Notes: generated by a model not told the origin, from the sequence alone. A stretch of 61,268 bases of DNA from Candidatus Latescibacterota bacterium (GCA_022826515.1 JAJDUT010000030.1:1-61268); one strand, 5' to 3'. Positions 1 through 9,049 are shown, counted from the stretch's first letter. A program made the numbers and translations.

Positions 1-7
1 TCAGCCC

Positions 8-523
8 TTGCCAGCGTGGTTCTTTCAGGCGATGGAAGATCGGCCTCGAGTATTTCTCTACAAATATCTGCCCGACCAGTCGTATGATTTCGACCCATGT
101 GCGGTGGCCGACCAGTTGGCCGACTACCTATCCGCCGCCGATACGTCGCAGCGCTACCGGCTGCTGGCTGCGCCGCGAGAGGGCGGCTGTTGGGGCACGG
201 GCATTTATCCGTTCCTCCAACGCGAACTGGAAAACCCGGCTGCCTACCGCGACATCCCTTGGCGCATTCTGTGGGAGCACAAAACGTGTATGCAGGCGCG
301 GTTGCAGTACATGGAAGAACAGGGCTACCTCGATCCGGCCGAGCAGCTTGGTATGCGCTTTGGTGCGGTCGAGCGAAAGGCGCACAGTCTGCGCTTGGTG
401 CTATTGCGCTGGAAAACGCATCAGCGACCCGATACTCTCACGCGAGCTTGCGATATGCTTGACGAGATAAGTGCCGAGGAGTGCCCCTTGCTTGAGCGCG
501 TCTTGGAGGCCCTGAACCGATGA
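8..523 (+). CDS. Hypothetical protein, possibly 5'-truncated by the window edge
   Basis: An open frame of 171 codons from a TTG at 8. The frame stays open to the left edge of the window, so the true start may lie upstream. An ATG at 32 is another candidate start. The product is soluble, with no signal peptide or membrane segment, and is rich in Trp, Arg and Leu. I recognise no family. Its TGA stop (521-523) overlaps the ATG of the following broken histidine phosphatase in an ATGA junction, so the two were probably translationally coupled. The sense-like amino acid composition and this coupling are the only grounds for calling it a gene. Confidence 0.55.
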   Translation: MPAWFFQAMEDRPRVFLYKYLPDQSYDFDPCAVADQLADYLSAADTSQRYRLLAAPREGGCWGTGIYPFLQRELENPAAYRDIPWRILWEHKTCMQARLQYMEEQGYLDPAEQLGMRFGAVERKAHSLRLVLLRWKTHQRPDTLTRACDMLDEISAEECPLLERVLEALNR

Positions 524-879
524 ACAGGGTGTGGCTTGTGCGCCATGGAGAAAATCGCGCCAATCTCACCGGCGAGTTTTCCCACCGCATCGTGGACTAT
601 CCGCTCACACCGTTGGGCTGAAGACAGGCCCGCTGCACGGCCGCGTATCTCGCACCGTTTCCCATCGCGGCGGTCTATGCCTCTCCCTTGCAGTGAGCGC
701 AGCAGACCGCCGCTTGTATTGCCGAGCCACACGAACTCCCGGTCCAGATCATCGAAGCCTTCCGAGAAGTCGACTTGAGCCGAGTGGACACCTATCGCCG
801 AAGCTACAATCGCCAGATTAACTCCGACTGCTTGCTGCAAGACGCCATAGAAGAGCTATACAGAAAGCGGAAACGATAG
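520..879 (+). pseudogene. Histidine phosphatase (phosphoglycerate mutase-like), broken by two in-frame TGA codons
   Basis: Read from the ATG at 520 the frame gives VWLVRHGEN, the RHG active-site signature of the histidine phosphatase superfamily, then a PLTPLG-stop-RQA segment and ASPLQ-stop-AQQTA. These match the usual 'PLT..G..QA' and 'SPL.RA..TA' blocks. In-frame TGA codons lie at 619-621 and 694-696. The second sits where the family normally has Arg, so a CGA to TGA transition is the simplest explanation. After EVDLS the normal middle and the second catalytic His region (SHGG-type) are missing, and the frame ends at TAG 877-879 after 120 codons against about 200 in the family. TGA is used as an ordinary stop elsewhere in the window, so this is decay rather than recoding. 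It overlaps the upstream gene by 4 bp. Confidence 0.8.
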
Positions 880-1090
880 TCGCAGCTCGCCGCGATCACG
901 AGTAGTACTTCACATAGTTGAATAGTACTTGGTGAAGCAGGGGACCAACCGGACGCGATCTCGCACCGTACCCCGGCGATAGGCTGGCCGATCACTGTGC
1001 GACAATCAAAATCGGCCGCGCCCTATGCTGGCCTCTTGGGACTTCGTATCTTTCAGGGCCTTGTCATTACTACATACAAAGGACGGATCC

Positions 1091-2425
1091 ATGACCACCG
1101 ACCGCATTTTTCACCGCGTCATTACCGACAACTGGCCGCAGATTTCCCACGGCAAAGACTGTTATCTCTACGCCGAAGACGGCCGCGCGTACCTAGATGC
1201 CTGCGCTGGCGTCCATGTGGTCTCCATCGGCCACGGCGTTCCAGAGATAGCTGAGGTCATGCGGGAGCAGGCGAACAAGGTCAGCTTTACCTACGCCCGC
1301 TTCCTCACCCAACCGCAAATCGACCTCGCCGACAAAATCGCCGCCATAGCCCCCGGCGACCTCAATCGCGTCTTCTTCATCTCCGGCGGGTCCGAAGCCA
1401 CGGAGTCCGCGCTCAAGATGGCCCGCAAGTACCACATCGAGACCGGCAACCCAAAGAAGTTCAAAGTCATCACCCGCTGGCAGAGCTGGCACGGCAACAC
1501 CATCGGCGCGCTTTCCATGTCGGGCCGCTCCACTTGGCGCGAGGACTACGTGCCCTATTTGCTCGACTTCCCGCACATCACCTTCCCCCACCCAGATCAC
1601 TGCCCGTACTGCCAAGATCGACCCGCCTGTACGCTCTCCTGCGCCGAAGAACTGGAACGGGTCATCAAACAGGAGGGCAGCGAGTCCATCGCCGCCTTCA
1701 TCGCCGAGCCGATCTCGGGCACTTCTTGCTGCGGCCTGATGCCGCCGCCCGACTATTTCCCCACCATCCGCACGATCTGCGACCGCTACAACATCCTGAT
1801 GCTCATCGACGAAGTGGTCACCGGCTACGGACGCACGGGCCTCAATTTCGGCATTGAGCACTGGGACGCCATTCCAGACATCATAGCCACTGGCAAGGGC
1901 CTCGCCAGCGGGTACACGCCCATTGCCGCTACCTTAGTCCGAGACGAGATCTACGACGGGATCTACAAAAAGCAAAACCACTACGTCCACGGCCACACCT
2001 ACGGCGGCAATCCGCTTTCCTGCGCCATTGCTCTCGCCGTGCAGAACTACATCCAAGACCACGATTTGGTCACTCGCTGTGCCCAGATGGGCGACCTGAT
2101 GCTGGAGAAGATGCTGCCCTTAATGGACTCGCCCATAGTCAGCGCGGTGCGCGGCAAGGGCCTGCTTACCGGCGTGGAGTTTGCCAAGGACAAGGCGACC
2201 CACACGCCCTTTGACCCCGCTCAAGGCGTGTCGGCCGCGATCGTCAACCGCGCCTTTGCCAAAGGCGTGCTCATCATGCCCGGCTCGCCCGGGTTGATTG
2301 ACGGCGTCAGCGGCGACCACATTGCCATCAGCCCGCCCTTTACCATTAGCGAAGAACAGGTCGAGGAAATCGCGCAGGTGATCGCCGATGTGGTTGGAGA
2401 CATGGAGCGAGAATTGGGATATTGA
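1091..2425 (+). CDS. Class III PLP-dependent aminotransferase
   Basis: A 444-residue fold-type I aminotransferase of the class III (omega-amino acid/acetylornithine) group. It would transfer an amino group using pyridoxal phosphate in the cytoplasm; the substrate cannot be told from sequence. Visible signatures are the SGGSEATESALKMAR phosphate-binding block, the LIDEVVTGYGRTG block with the PLP-ring Asp, and the Schiff-base Lys in GKGLASGYTP at about residue 269. A Cys cluster (CPYCQDRPACTLSC) in the middle is unusual and could be a small metal site. I chose ATG 1091 because AAAGGACGG lies just upstream and the family start (TDRIFHR) follows; an in-frame ATG at 1025 lacks such support. A luciferase-like oxidoreductase follows 47 bp downstream, probably co-transcribed. 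Confidence 0.93.
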   Translation: MTTDRIFHRVITDNWPQISHGKDCYLYAEDGRAYLDACAGVHVVSIGHGVPEIAEVMREQANKVSFTYARFLTQPQIDLADKIAAIAPGDLNRVFFISGGSEATESALKMARKYHIETGNPKKFKVITRWQSWHGNTIGALSMSGRSTWREDYVPYLLDFPHITFPHPDHCPYCQDRPACTLSCAEELERVIKQEGSESIAAFIAEPISGTSCCGLMPPPDYFPTIRTICDRYNILMLIDEVVTGYGRTGLNFGIEHWDAIPDIIATGKGLASGYTPIAATLVRDEIYDGIYKKQNHYVHGHTYGGNPLSCAIALAVQNYIQDHDLVTRCAQMGDLMLEKMLPLMDSPIVSAVRGKGLLTGVEFAKDKATHTPFDPAQGVSAAIVNRAFAKGVLIMPGSPGLIDGVSGDHIAISPPFTISEEQVEEIAQVIADVVGDMERELGY

Positions 2426-2472
2426 GCTAGAAAAAACACTGCGTACCTACATTGCCGTAGAGGAGGATTTCC

Positions 2473-3555
2473 ATGAAACTCGGCACCTTTATGATGCCCT
2501 TGCATCCCCCGGAAAAAGACCGCACTGAATGCTTTGCCGAGGACGTCGAGTTCGTCGTCCGCGCCGATAAGCTCGGCTTCACCGAGGCTTGGGTCGGCCA
2601 GCACCACACTGTCGCGTGGGAGCCGATTCCGTCCAACGACCTCTTCATCGCCCACGTCCTGCCCCTGACGCAAAACATTCGCTTGGGCACGGGCGTCTCC
2701 ATCATGCCGCAGCACCACCCGGTCAATGTCGCGGTGCGGCTGGCCTTTCTCGACCACCTGTCCAAGGGCCGCTTCAACTGCGGTTTCGGCCAAGGCGGCG
2801 TCGCCACCGACTGGGGCCTTTTTGACCTGCCCGATCCCAAGACCCAAGGGCTGATGACCGTCGAGAGCATCGACATGGTCCTCAAGCTCTGGCAGGCGGA
2901 CGCTCCTTTTGACTTTGCGGGGGATTTCTACCGCATCAAAATTGAGGAGGCGAACTCCGAACTCGGCATCGGCGAACTGCTCAAGCCCTACCAGCAGCCG
3001 CACCCGCCCATTGGCATGAGCGTGATAAGAAGCGACTCCATGGCCGCGACCATGGCCGGCCAGCGGGGCTACCTGCCCATCAGCACCAATCTCGTCGCTC
3101 CTTCGATCTTGACCCAGCACTGGCAGACCTACAGCGCCGGAGCCACCGATGCCGGTCTGCCCGCGCCCGAGCGCACCCGCTGGCGCATCTCGCGCAGCGT
3201 CCTCGTCGCCGATGACGAGGCGCGCGCTTGGGACTACGCCCTCGACAAAAAGAGCGCTTTCTGCCGCTCCTTTGAATACCTGATTGCCGTACTCAGCGGC
3301 GCCAAAATGCTCCACATTACCAAGCACGACCCGGACGTTCCCGACGAAGAGGTCACGCCTGAGTATCTGATCAGGAACCTGTGTATAATAGGCGACGTGC
3401 CGTCGTGCGTAGAGCAGCTACAGGGCTTGTGGGAGACGACCGGGGGCTTTGACACGCTGCTGATGATCGCCCACGACTGGGACGACCGGCCGCTGTGGGA
3501 GCGTTCGATGGACTTGCTCGCCAACCAGGTCGTGCCGCAATTGCCGTCGGTATAG
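2473..3555 (+). CDS. LLM-class flavin-dependent oxidoreductase (luciferase/limonene monooxygenase-like)
   Basis: A 360-residue bacterial-luciferase-like monooxygenase with a TIM-barrel fold that would use reduced flavin and oxygen. The N-terminus MKLGTFMMPLHPP, the EAWVGQHH block near residue 40, IRLGTGV, the HHPVNVAVR segment and LDHLSKGR closely follow the limonene-monooxygenase branch. Substrate is unknown. GAGGAGG precedes the ATG by a good distance. It follows the aminotransferase on the same strand. The pair could degrade an amine or a sulfur or terpenoid-like compound, but that is conjecture. A HicAB-like pair begins 98 bp downstream. Confidence 0.9.
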   Translation: MKLGTFMMPLHPPEKDRTECFAEDVEFVVRADKLGFTEAWVGQHHTVAWEPIPSNDLFIAHVLPLTQNIRLGTGVSIMPQHHPVNVAVRLAFLDHLSKGRFNCGFGQGGVATDWGLFDLPDPKTQGLMTVESIDMVLKLWQADAPFDFAGDFYRIKIEEANSELGIGELLKPYQQPHPPIGMSVIRSDSMAATMAGQRGYLPISTNLVAPSILTQHWQTYSAGATDAGLPAPERTRWRISRSVLVADDEARAWDYALDKKSAFCRSFEYLIAVLSGAKMLHITKHDPDVPDEEVTPEYLIRNLCIIGDVPSCVEQLQGLWETTGGFDTLLMIAHDWDDRPLWERSMDLLANQVVPQLPSV

Positions 3556-3653
3556 GGAATGCAAGTACGCTCTCGATGGCGACGAGAAGGTGCGTTTTTT
3601 GACAACCGCATTTTAGGGCCGTACCCTTATCTTCCCGTATATGAGGGCTGATT

Positions 3654-4028
3654 ATGGAAACGCCTTCCGAGAGAGACGACATGAACAGAACACTAGAATA
3701 TGACGCGAGCGACCAGAACGTATCCGTCGCTTGGGACGAGAAGGTCGGAGCCTTTCAAGTGACGAGCGACCTAGGCACCTTCCGCGTGGAGCCTGCTTGG
3801 CACGAGAGGGCGCAGGTCTTTTATACTGCGTACACCGAGGTCGAGGGCCTGTTTATCGAGGCCGAGACGCTCGACGAGTTCAAGGAAATCATCCTCGACA
3901 TGACGCCCGACCTGTTGCGGGACAACCATATGGACGCCACCGGCCAAGTCCTGCCGATACCCGACATCCCTGTTGCGGAACCTGTGCGATTAGAGCAAGG
4001 CGATGGCCGCGGCAGGGCACTAGCCTAG
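3654..4028 (+). CDS. DUF1902-type (HicB-like) antitoxin
   Basis: A 124-residue protein whose middle, YTEVEGLFIEAETLDEF followed by a short helix ending in PDLL, fits the partial-RNase-H-like fold of DUF1902/HicB antitoxins (strand, 'GL..EA.T..E' loop, helix). The C-terminal roughly 25 residues are Pro- and acid-rich with no clear DNA-binding motif. Its role would be to neutralise the HicA-like mRNA endonuclease encoded next, and possibly to autoregulate. ATG 3654 has GAGGG about 7 nt upstream; ATG 3681 (MNRTLEY) is an alternative start that would fit the family length better. It ends 1 nt before the toxin start. Confidence 0.72.
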   Translation: METPSERDDMNRTLEYDASDQNVSVAWDEKVGAFQVTSDLGTFRVEPAWHERAQVFYTAYTEVEGLFIEAETLDEFKEIILDMTPDLLRDNHMDATGQVLPIPDIPVAEPVRLEQGDGRGRALA

Positions 4029-4029
4029 C

Positions 4030-4227
4030 GTGGGCGAGGATTACTATCGCTGGCTTACGAGTCGGCTAACAGCCCTAGGCTATATTTGGGTGAGCACCGG
4101 CAAGCACCAGAAATGGAAGCACAGCACGACAGGGGCCTCAGTGGCCGTACCCCGCCCAGTAAAAACCCTCGTGACAGCTAAGAGCATCCTTCAGCAGGCC
4201 AAAGAGCGCAGTCGGCCCAAAGGCTAA
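4030..4227 (+). CDS. HicA-like mRNA interferase toxin
   Basis: A 65-residue basic protein with a GTG start 1 nt after the antitoxin stop. The core TGKHQKWKHSTTG...VAVPRP follows the HicA double-stranded-RNA-binding-like fold: 'G..GSH..(W/F)' strand, catalytic His (here in GKH), then '(V)P.P' and a terminal helix TAKSILQQAK. HicA family toxins cleave mRNA in a ribosome-independent manner and are blocked by the HicB partner. In this copy GSH is replaced by GKH with the His kept. The order antitoxin then toxin is the reverse of classical hicAB but is usual for DUF1902-type pairs. It is convergent with the PhyH gene. Confidence 0.75.
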   Translation: MGEDYYRWLTSRLTALGYIWVSTGKHQKWKHSTTGASVAVPRPVKTLVTAKSILQQAKERSRPKG

Positions 4228-4264
4228 GCTAATACGCGCTCAGATCCTCCCCAAGAATCATAAA

Positions 4265-5059
4265 TCAGCTTGTTAAAGCCCTCGCCTGCTCGCCCAAGGC
4301 GATCAGGTCCTCTGCAATAGACCGCAGCCGGGGCCTTGCTAGGAGCGCCGGATCAACGTCAAAGGCCCCGGCCGCATAGCGCTGCATGGACCGCAGCTTG
4401 GCCTCGGTATCGGGCCGGGTGACAAACTTGAAGGCAACGTAGCGCCGCTCGGGAAACTTGCCGTAGGCCGCGTGAAAGAGGCTGTGGTGGAAGAAGACTA
4501 CGTCGCCGGGCATGGTCTCCACCGCGCAGGCAGGGATGTCCTCGCCCCGCGCACCGAAGCTGTCGCCGATCGTGCCGTCCTTGAAGTGGTGGGACTGTAA
4601 GGGCCACAGCCACTCGTGGAAGGGCATGCGATGCGAACCGGGGATCACCCGCAGCGCGCCCTGCTTTTTGGTGGTGGGCGTCAGGTAGAGCATCACTTTG
4701 AGCCGCCGATACTCGGTCTCTGCGGCCCCTGGCCGATCAGCATGCCAGTTGTGCTCCCCTTTCTCGGTACGTCCCTCCTTGTTGCCCTCCGATCCCGACC
4801 ACAGGAAATCGGGTCCTAGGAGATCGGCGGCCACTTGGAAAATGCGGTCGTCCTCGGCTAAGTCCAAAAGCCGGGGATTTAGTTCGGCAAAAGGCGCAAG
4901 GCCCTGGTGCTGGCCGTCATCGGGTTGGCCGCCTCGATTCTCGCGCCACACTTGGTCGGCGGCTTGGGTAATCTCGGCCATCTCGTCTGGGGAAAAGGCT
5001 TGGCGCAGGCAGAGAAAGCCAAAGACATCAAAGTGCTCTTTTTGTTTCGGCGTCAGCAT
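4265..5059 (-). CDS. Phytanoyl-CoA dioxygenase family (PhyH) Fe(II)/2OG oxygenase
   Basis: A 264-residue PhyH-family oxygenase that would hydroxylate a small molecule using Fe(II), O2 and 2-oxoglutarate in the cytoplasm. The iron-binding His-x-Asp is in NWHADRP (His106, Asp108). The distal His is in HHSLFHAAYG (about His196) and the 2OG-binding Arg is in ERRYVAF (205 or 206). The N-terminus, with its 'F..FGF......F' block, is complete, and length is typical of the family. The start ATG at 5059 is preceded by GAGGAGGG. Substrate unknown; such enzymes are greatly expanded in Latescibacterota- and Poribacteria-like genomes. It is divergent from the yej operon, with an AT-rich 163-bp spacer that must hold both promoters. 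Confidence 0.93.
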   Translation of the reverse strand: MLTPKQKEHFDVFGFLCLRQAFSPDEMAEITQAADQVWRENRGGQPDDGQHQGLAPFAELNPRLLDLAEDDRIFQVAADLLGPDFLWSGSEGNKEGRTEKGEHNWHADRPGAAETEYRRLKVMLYLTPTTKKQGALRVIPGSHRMPFHEWLWPLQSHHFKDGTIGDSFGARGEDIPACAVETMPGDVVFFHHSLFHAAYGKFPERRYVAFKFVTRPDTEAKLRSMQRYAAGAFDVDPALLARPRLRSIAEDLIALGEQARALTS

Positions 5060-5222
5060 CGGCAGCCCTCCTCGGGTAGCGAATCATAGGTCGGCAAGAT
5101 AGAACAGAGCCACGCTGCAGCCAACCGCGTCGGTGGCCGTAAATGCGTTTTCAGGTTAATTTTGTAGTCTATGTACGCACTAATTTTTCGTTTTATCACC
5201 CTCACATTAAAAGACGATTCTG

Positions 5223-7043
5223 ATGCAGACCATGCGCTCACTGGTTTTCTGCTTTATCCTCGCCTCGGTGGCCCATACCGCGGACAGTCCCGTTCTCCGC
5301 GCCCACGCCTTCACGCTCTACGGCGACCCCAAATACGGGCCTGATTTTACCCACTTCGACTACGTCAATCCCGACGCCCCCAAAGGCGGCGAAATCCGCC
5401 TCGCCGCCATCGGCACGTACGACAACCTCAATCCCTTCACCCTCAAGGGGGTGGCCGCCTACGGTTCGCTGATGCTCTACAACCGGCTCTGCACTAAGTC
5501 CAAGGATGAGCCGTTCACCGAATACGGCCAGCTCGCCGCGCAGATGCAGATGCCGGAGGACCGCTCTTGGATCGTTTTCGAGCTACACCCCGCAGCGCGC
5601 TGGCACGATGGTGTTCCGGTGACCGCGGCTGATGTGATTTTCAGCTTCAAAATCCTAACCACCAAGGGCATTCCGTTCTTTCGCACCTTCTACGCCGACG
5701 TCGATACGGTCTTCGCCCTCGACGAGCGCCAGGTGAAGTTCGAGTTCAAAGAGGGCACCAACCGCGAGATGCCGCTGATCATTGGGCAGTTGCGCGTGTT
5801 GCCCAAGCACTATTGGGAAGGGCGCGAATTCGCCGCCACTACGCTTGAGCCGCCTCTAGGCAGCGGCCCGTACAAGATCGTCGAGTTCGAGCCGGGCCGC
5901 TCGATTACCTACGAGCGCGTCGATGACTACTGGGCGCGCGACCTGCCCGTGCATAAGGGCCGCCACAACTTCGACCGCATCCGCTACGAGTACTACCGAG
6001 ACCAGACCGTGGCTATTGAAGCCTTTAAGGCCGGAGAGTACGACTTTCGCCTGTTGAGCAATTCCAAGGAATGGGCTACGGACTACGAGGACTTTGCGCC
6101 GATCGCCGAGGGCCGGATGATCAAGGTGCAGATCCCGCACCAGCTCATCCGCGGCATGTCGGGTTTTGCGTTTAATACTCGGCGCGACAAGTTCAAAGAT
6201 TCCAAGGTGCGGCAGGCGCTCGCCTACGCCTACGACTTTGAATGGACTAACAAGAATCTGTTCTACGGCCTTCTCACTCGCAGCAATAGCTATTGGGGGA
6301 ACTCGGACCTTGGGTCGTCGGGGCTACCCGAGGGACAGGAGTTGGAAATTTTGGCGGCGTACCGGGGGCGGATACCGGACGAGGTGTTTACCTCTGCTTA
6401 TGCGCCGCCGGTTACTAACGGCTCGGGACAGTTGCGCCAAAACCTGCGCACGGCGAAGAAATTGCTCACCGAGGCTGGCTGGACCGTGGCCGATGGAAAG
6501 CTGACTCACGCTGAGACAGGCGAGGTAATGCGCTTTGAATTCTTGCTCGGATCCTCGTCGTACGAGCGCGTCCTCAGCCCCCTCGTGCAAAACCTCGAAC
6601 GCCTTGGCGTTGAGGCGACTATCCGCACGGTGGACGCGGCGCAGTACCAGAACCGCGTCCAGGATTTCGATTTCGACATCATCGTTACCTCGTGGCGTCA
6701 GACCTTGAGTCCGGGCAATGAGCAACGCAACTTCTGGTCGAGTACGGCGGCGCGATCGGCGGGCAGCCGCAATTACGTCGGCATTGCCCACCCGGTCATC
6801 GACGAGCTGATCGAACGCCAGATCGCCGCGCCCGACCGTCCAACGCAGGTCGCGATAACCCACGCCCTCGACCGCATCTTGCTCTGGAACCACTACGTAA
6901 TTCCCGGTTCGCACAGCCGCTCCTATCGCTTGGCCTACTGGAACAAGTTCGGGCGAATGCCAAAGCCAGCGCCTAATGGGCTGGGCTTTCCCGATACTTG
7001 GTGGTGGGACGCGGAAAAAGCGGCGTGGTTAGAATCCAAATAA
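5223..7043 (+). CDS. yejA: YejA-type oligopeptide/microcin C ABC transporter substrate-binding protein, copy 1
   Basis: A 606-residue periplasmic solute-binding protein of family 5 (SBP_bac_5). An N-terminal signal peptide (cleavage near AHTADS) is followed by the YejA hallmark FTLYGDPKYGPDFTHFDYV, NPDAPKGG and the YWARDLPV and RYEYYRDQTVA blocks. The match runs to the C-terminal DTWWWDAEKAA, so it is full-length. YejA delivers peptides (in E. coli also microcin C) to the YejBEF permease. This copy is followed, after 176 bp containing a repeat element, by a second yejA. The start at 5223 has no clear Shine-Dalgarno; ATG 5232 is a possible alternative. Confidence 0.93.
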   Translation: MQTMRSLVFCFILASVAHTADSPVLRAHAFTLYGDPKYGPDFTHFDYVNPDAPKGGEIRLAAIGTYDNLNPFTLKGVAAYGSLMLYNRLCTKSKDEPFTEYGQLAAQMQMPEDRSWIVFELHPAARWHDGVPVTAADVIFSFKILTTKGIPFFRTFYADVDTVFALDERQVKFEFKEGTNREMPLIIGQLRVLPKHYWEGREFAATTLEPPLGSGPYKIVEFEPGRSITYERVDDYWARDLPVHKGRHNFDRIRYEYYRDQTVAIEAFKAGEYDFRLLSNSKEWATDYEDFAPIAEGRMIKVQIPHQLIRGMSGFAFNTRRDKFKDSKVRQALAYAYDFEWTNKNLFYGLLTRSNSYWGNSDLGSSGLPEGQELEILAAYRGRIPDEVFTSAYAPPVTNGSGQLRQNLRTAKKLLTEAGWTVADGKLTHAETGEVMRFEFLLGSSSYERVLSPLVQNLERLGVEATIRTVDAAQYQNRVQDFDFDIIVTSWRQTLSPGNEQRNFWSSTAARSAGSRNYVGIAHPVIDELIERQIAAPDRPTQVAITHALDRILLWNHYVIPGSHSRSYRLAYWNKFGRMPKPAPNGLGFPDTWWWDAEKAAWLESK

Positions 7044-7200
7044 CTGATGTTACGAACTGATCTTACGCACGGGTATCGGGTATGGGATGCTTCGACTCCG
7101 CTTCGCTGCGCTCAGCATGACAGGCGAAGGAAAGGGCCGGTCCTTGTCATACTGAGCGCAGCGCAGTATCTCATCCCTGGGGCCTGTGCGTAACATTAGC
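7043..7200. repeat. Dispersed MITE-like element, copy A
   Basis: This intergenic element between the two yejA copies starts on the last base of the first yejA stop codon. The left end is CTGATGTTACG, then CTGATCTTACGCAC; the right end is GTGCGTAACATTAG, its imperfect inverse. Inside is an imperfect palindrome, with GCTTCGCTGCGCTCAGCATGACA-like arms opposed by TGTCATACTGAGCGCAGC. It could fold at the RNA level and may tune expression between the two binding proteins. Its ends relate it to copies at 12851, 51489 and 61032, but its body differs. Confidence 0.7.
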
Positions 7201-7219
7201 AATAAATAGAAAGTTGACT

Positions 7220-9040
7220 ATGCACATCGCACTTTTCTTAATCGCCGTCCTAACGGTGCTTCCCGCTCGTGCCGACAACTACGTCGGCCACGGTATTTCC
7301 CTCTACGGCGAGCTCAAATACGGACCAGACTTTACCCATTTTGAATATGTCAATCCCGACGCCCCCAAGGGCGGTACGCTGCGCCTAGGTTGGATCGGCA
7401 CCTTTGACAGCCTCAATCCCTATATCCTCAAGGGCATTGAGCCGCCGCGTCTAGGTAGCTTGATCTACGACACCCTCACTGAAAGCGCCGAAGACGAAAT
7501 TGCCACTGGATACGGCCGTCTTGTCGAGCGCATTGAAGTTCCTCCCGACAACTCTTGGATTCTTTATACCCTGAGGCCAGAAGCGCGCTGGCACGACGGC
7601 AGGCCGATAACTCCCGAGGACGTGATTTTCACGCTGGAGACCTATAAGACCAAGGGGAATCCCGGCTTGCGCAACTATTTTGCGGCCATCGAGACAGCCG
7701 AAAAGGTCGGGGCGCGTCAGGTTCGGTTGATCTTCAGTGGGGAGACGAACAAAGAACTGCCGCTAATCTCCGGCCAAATGGCCATCCTGCCCAAACACTA
7801 CTGGGAGGGCCGCAACTTTGAGGAGACCACGCTCGACCCGCCGCTGGGCAGCGGTCCCTATCGAATCGCTGCGGTCGAGGCCGGGCGCTCGATTACCTAC
7901 GAGCGCGTTGAGGACTACTGGGCGCGCGACCTGCCCGTCAACAAGGGCCGCTTCAACTTCGACCGCATCCACTTCGACTACTACCGCGACCAGACCGTGG
8001 CCATCGAGGCGCTCAAAGCCGGTGAATTTGACTATCGCCGTGAAAACTCGTCCAAGGACTGGTCAACGGCCTACGAGGGAGAGGCCGTGGCCGCTGGCAG
8101 ACTAGTCAAGGATCCGCTGCCCCATCAGCGCGCCGCTGGTATGCAGGCGTTTTGGTTCAACACGCGCCGCGCCAAATTTGCAGATCCTCGGGTGCGGCAA
8201 GCTCTCGGCTACGCCTTTGACTTTGAGTGGACCAAGAAGAATCTGTTCTACGGCCTCTACACCCGCAGCAACAGCTACTTCGCCAATTCGGAGCTGGCTT
8301 CTGCGGGGCTGCCCTCGGGCCGGGAGTTGGAAATTTTGGAGGAGTACCGGGCGCGCATCCCCGACGAACTTTTTACTACTGAGTTTCAGCTACCCACCAC
8401 CGACGGTTCGGGTCAACTTCGGCAAAACCTGCGCCGCGCCAAAAGGCTGTTGCAAGCGGCAGGTTGGGTTGTTGCCGATGATGTCCTGACCCACGGCGAG
8501 ACCGGCGAGGTCATGGAAATCGAATTTTTGCTCTCCAGCTCGTCGTGGGAACGCATTGTCGCGCCGATGATCCCCAACCTCGAACGCCTCGGCGTCAAAG
8601 CGACGATCCGCACCGTCGATCGGACCCAGTATCAAAACAGGGTTCAGACGTTTGACTACGACGTCATTGTCCTAGTCCGAGGCCAGAGCCACAGTCCCGG
8701 CAATGAGCAGCGCAACTACTGGACCAGCGCCGTCGCGGACGAGCCGGGCAGCGGCAACGTCGCTGGCATTAAAGACCCGGTCGTCGATGAGTTGGTCGAA
8801 CGACTGATTCAGGCTCCTAGCCGCGCCGAACTGGTGGCGACGACTCGGGCGCTGGACCGGGTATTGCTGTGGGGGCACTACACCATCCCGCACTGGTACA
8901 GCGATAATTTCCGCGTGGTTCACTGGGACAAATTCGGCAAACCCGCCTTGTCTGCCCCCTACACCGGCTCCTACTTCGTCATGCCTTACACTTGGTGGTA
9001 CGACGCAGAGAAGGCGGCGCGGCTGGAGCAGGGCCGTTAG
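7220..9040 (+). CDS. yejA: YejA-type substrate-binding protein, copy 2
   Basis: A 606-residue tandem paralogue of the preceding gene, same family and full-length. Signal peptide MHIALFLIAVLTVLPARA is followed by ISLYGELKYGPDFTHFEYV, YWARDLPVNKGR and the C-terminal TWWYDAEKAARL. It differs from copy 1 mainly in ligand-region segments, for example the stretch around nt 8640-8760 (VRGQSHSPGNEQ versus TSWRQTLSPGNEQ). Different peptide specificities are therefore plausible but not shown. ATG 7220 is preferred over TTG 7214. The yejB gene starts 9 nt after the stop, so this copy is the one tightly tied to the permease genes. Confidence 0.93.
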   Translation: MHIALFLIAVLTVLPARADNYVGHGISLYGELKYGPDFTHFEYVNPDAPKGGTLRLGWIGTFDSLNPYILKGIEPPRLGSLIYDTLTESAEDEIATGYGRLVERIEVPPDNSWILYTLRPEARWHDGRPITPEDVIFTLETYKTKGNPGLRNYFAAIETAEKVGARQVRLIFSGETNKELPLISGQMAILPKHYWEGRNFEETTLDPPLGSGPYRIAAVEAGRSITYERVEDYWARDLPVNKGRFNFDRIHFDYYRDQTVAIEALKAGEFDYRRENSSKDWSTAYEGEAVAAGRLVKDPLPHQRAAGMQAFWFNTRRAKFADPRVRQALGYAFDFEWTKKNLFYGLYTRSNSYFANSELASAGLPSGRELEILEEYRARIPDELFTTEFQLPTTDGSGQLRQNLRRAKRLLQAAGWVVADDVLTHGETGEVMEIEFLLSSSSWERIVAPMIPNLERLGVKATIRTVDRTQYQNRVQTFDYDVIVLVRGQSHSPGNEQRNYWTSAVADEPGSGNVAGIKDPVVDELVERLIQAPSRAELVATTRALDRVLLWGHYTIPHWYSDNFRVVHWDKFGKPALSAPYTGSYFVMPYTWWYDAEKAARLEQGR

Positions 9041-9049
9041 CCCGATTTT

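Noticed and set aside
520..879. TGA recoding (Trp or selenocysteine) in the histidine phosphatase
   Set aside because: TGA ends other genes in the window, the second TGA replaces an Arg and not Cys or Trp, and the 3' half of the domain is missing.
880..1090. Repeated TAGTACTT and CTTCAC/GTGAAG in the spacer before the aminotransferase
   Set aside because: Too short and imperfect to call an operator; no matching copy elsewhere in the window.
2221..3327. Long open frame (368 codons) on the minus strand opposite the aminotransferase and LLM genes
   Set aside because: Shadow of GC-rich codon bias; composition is Ala/Gly/Arg/Val-rich with no domain, and the plus-strand genes are certain.
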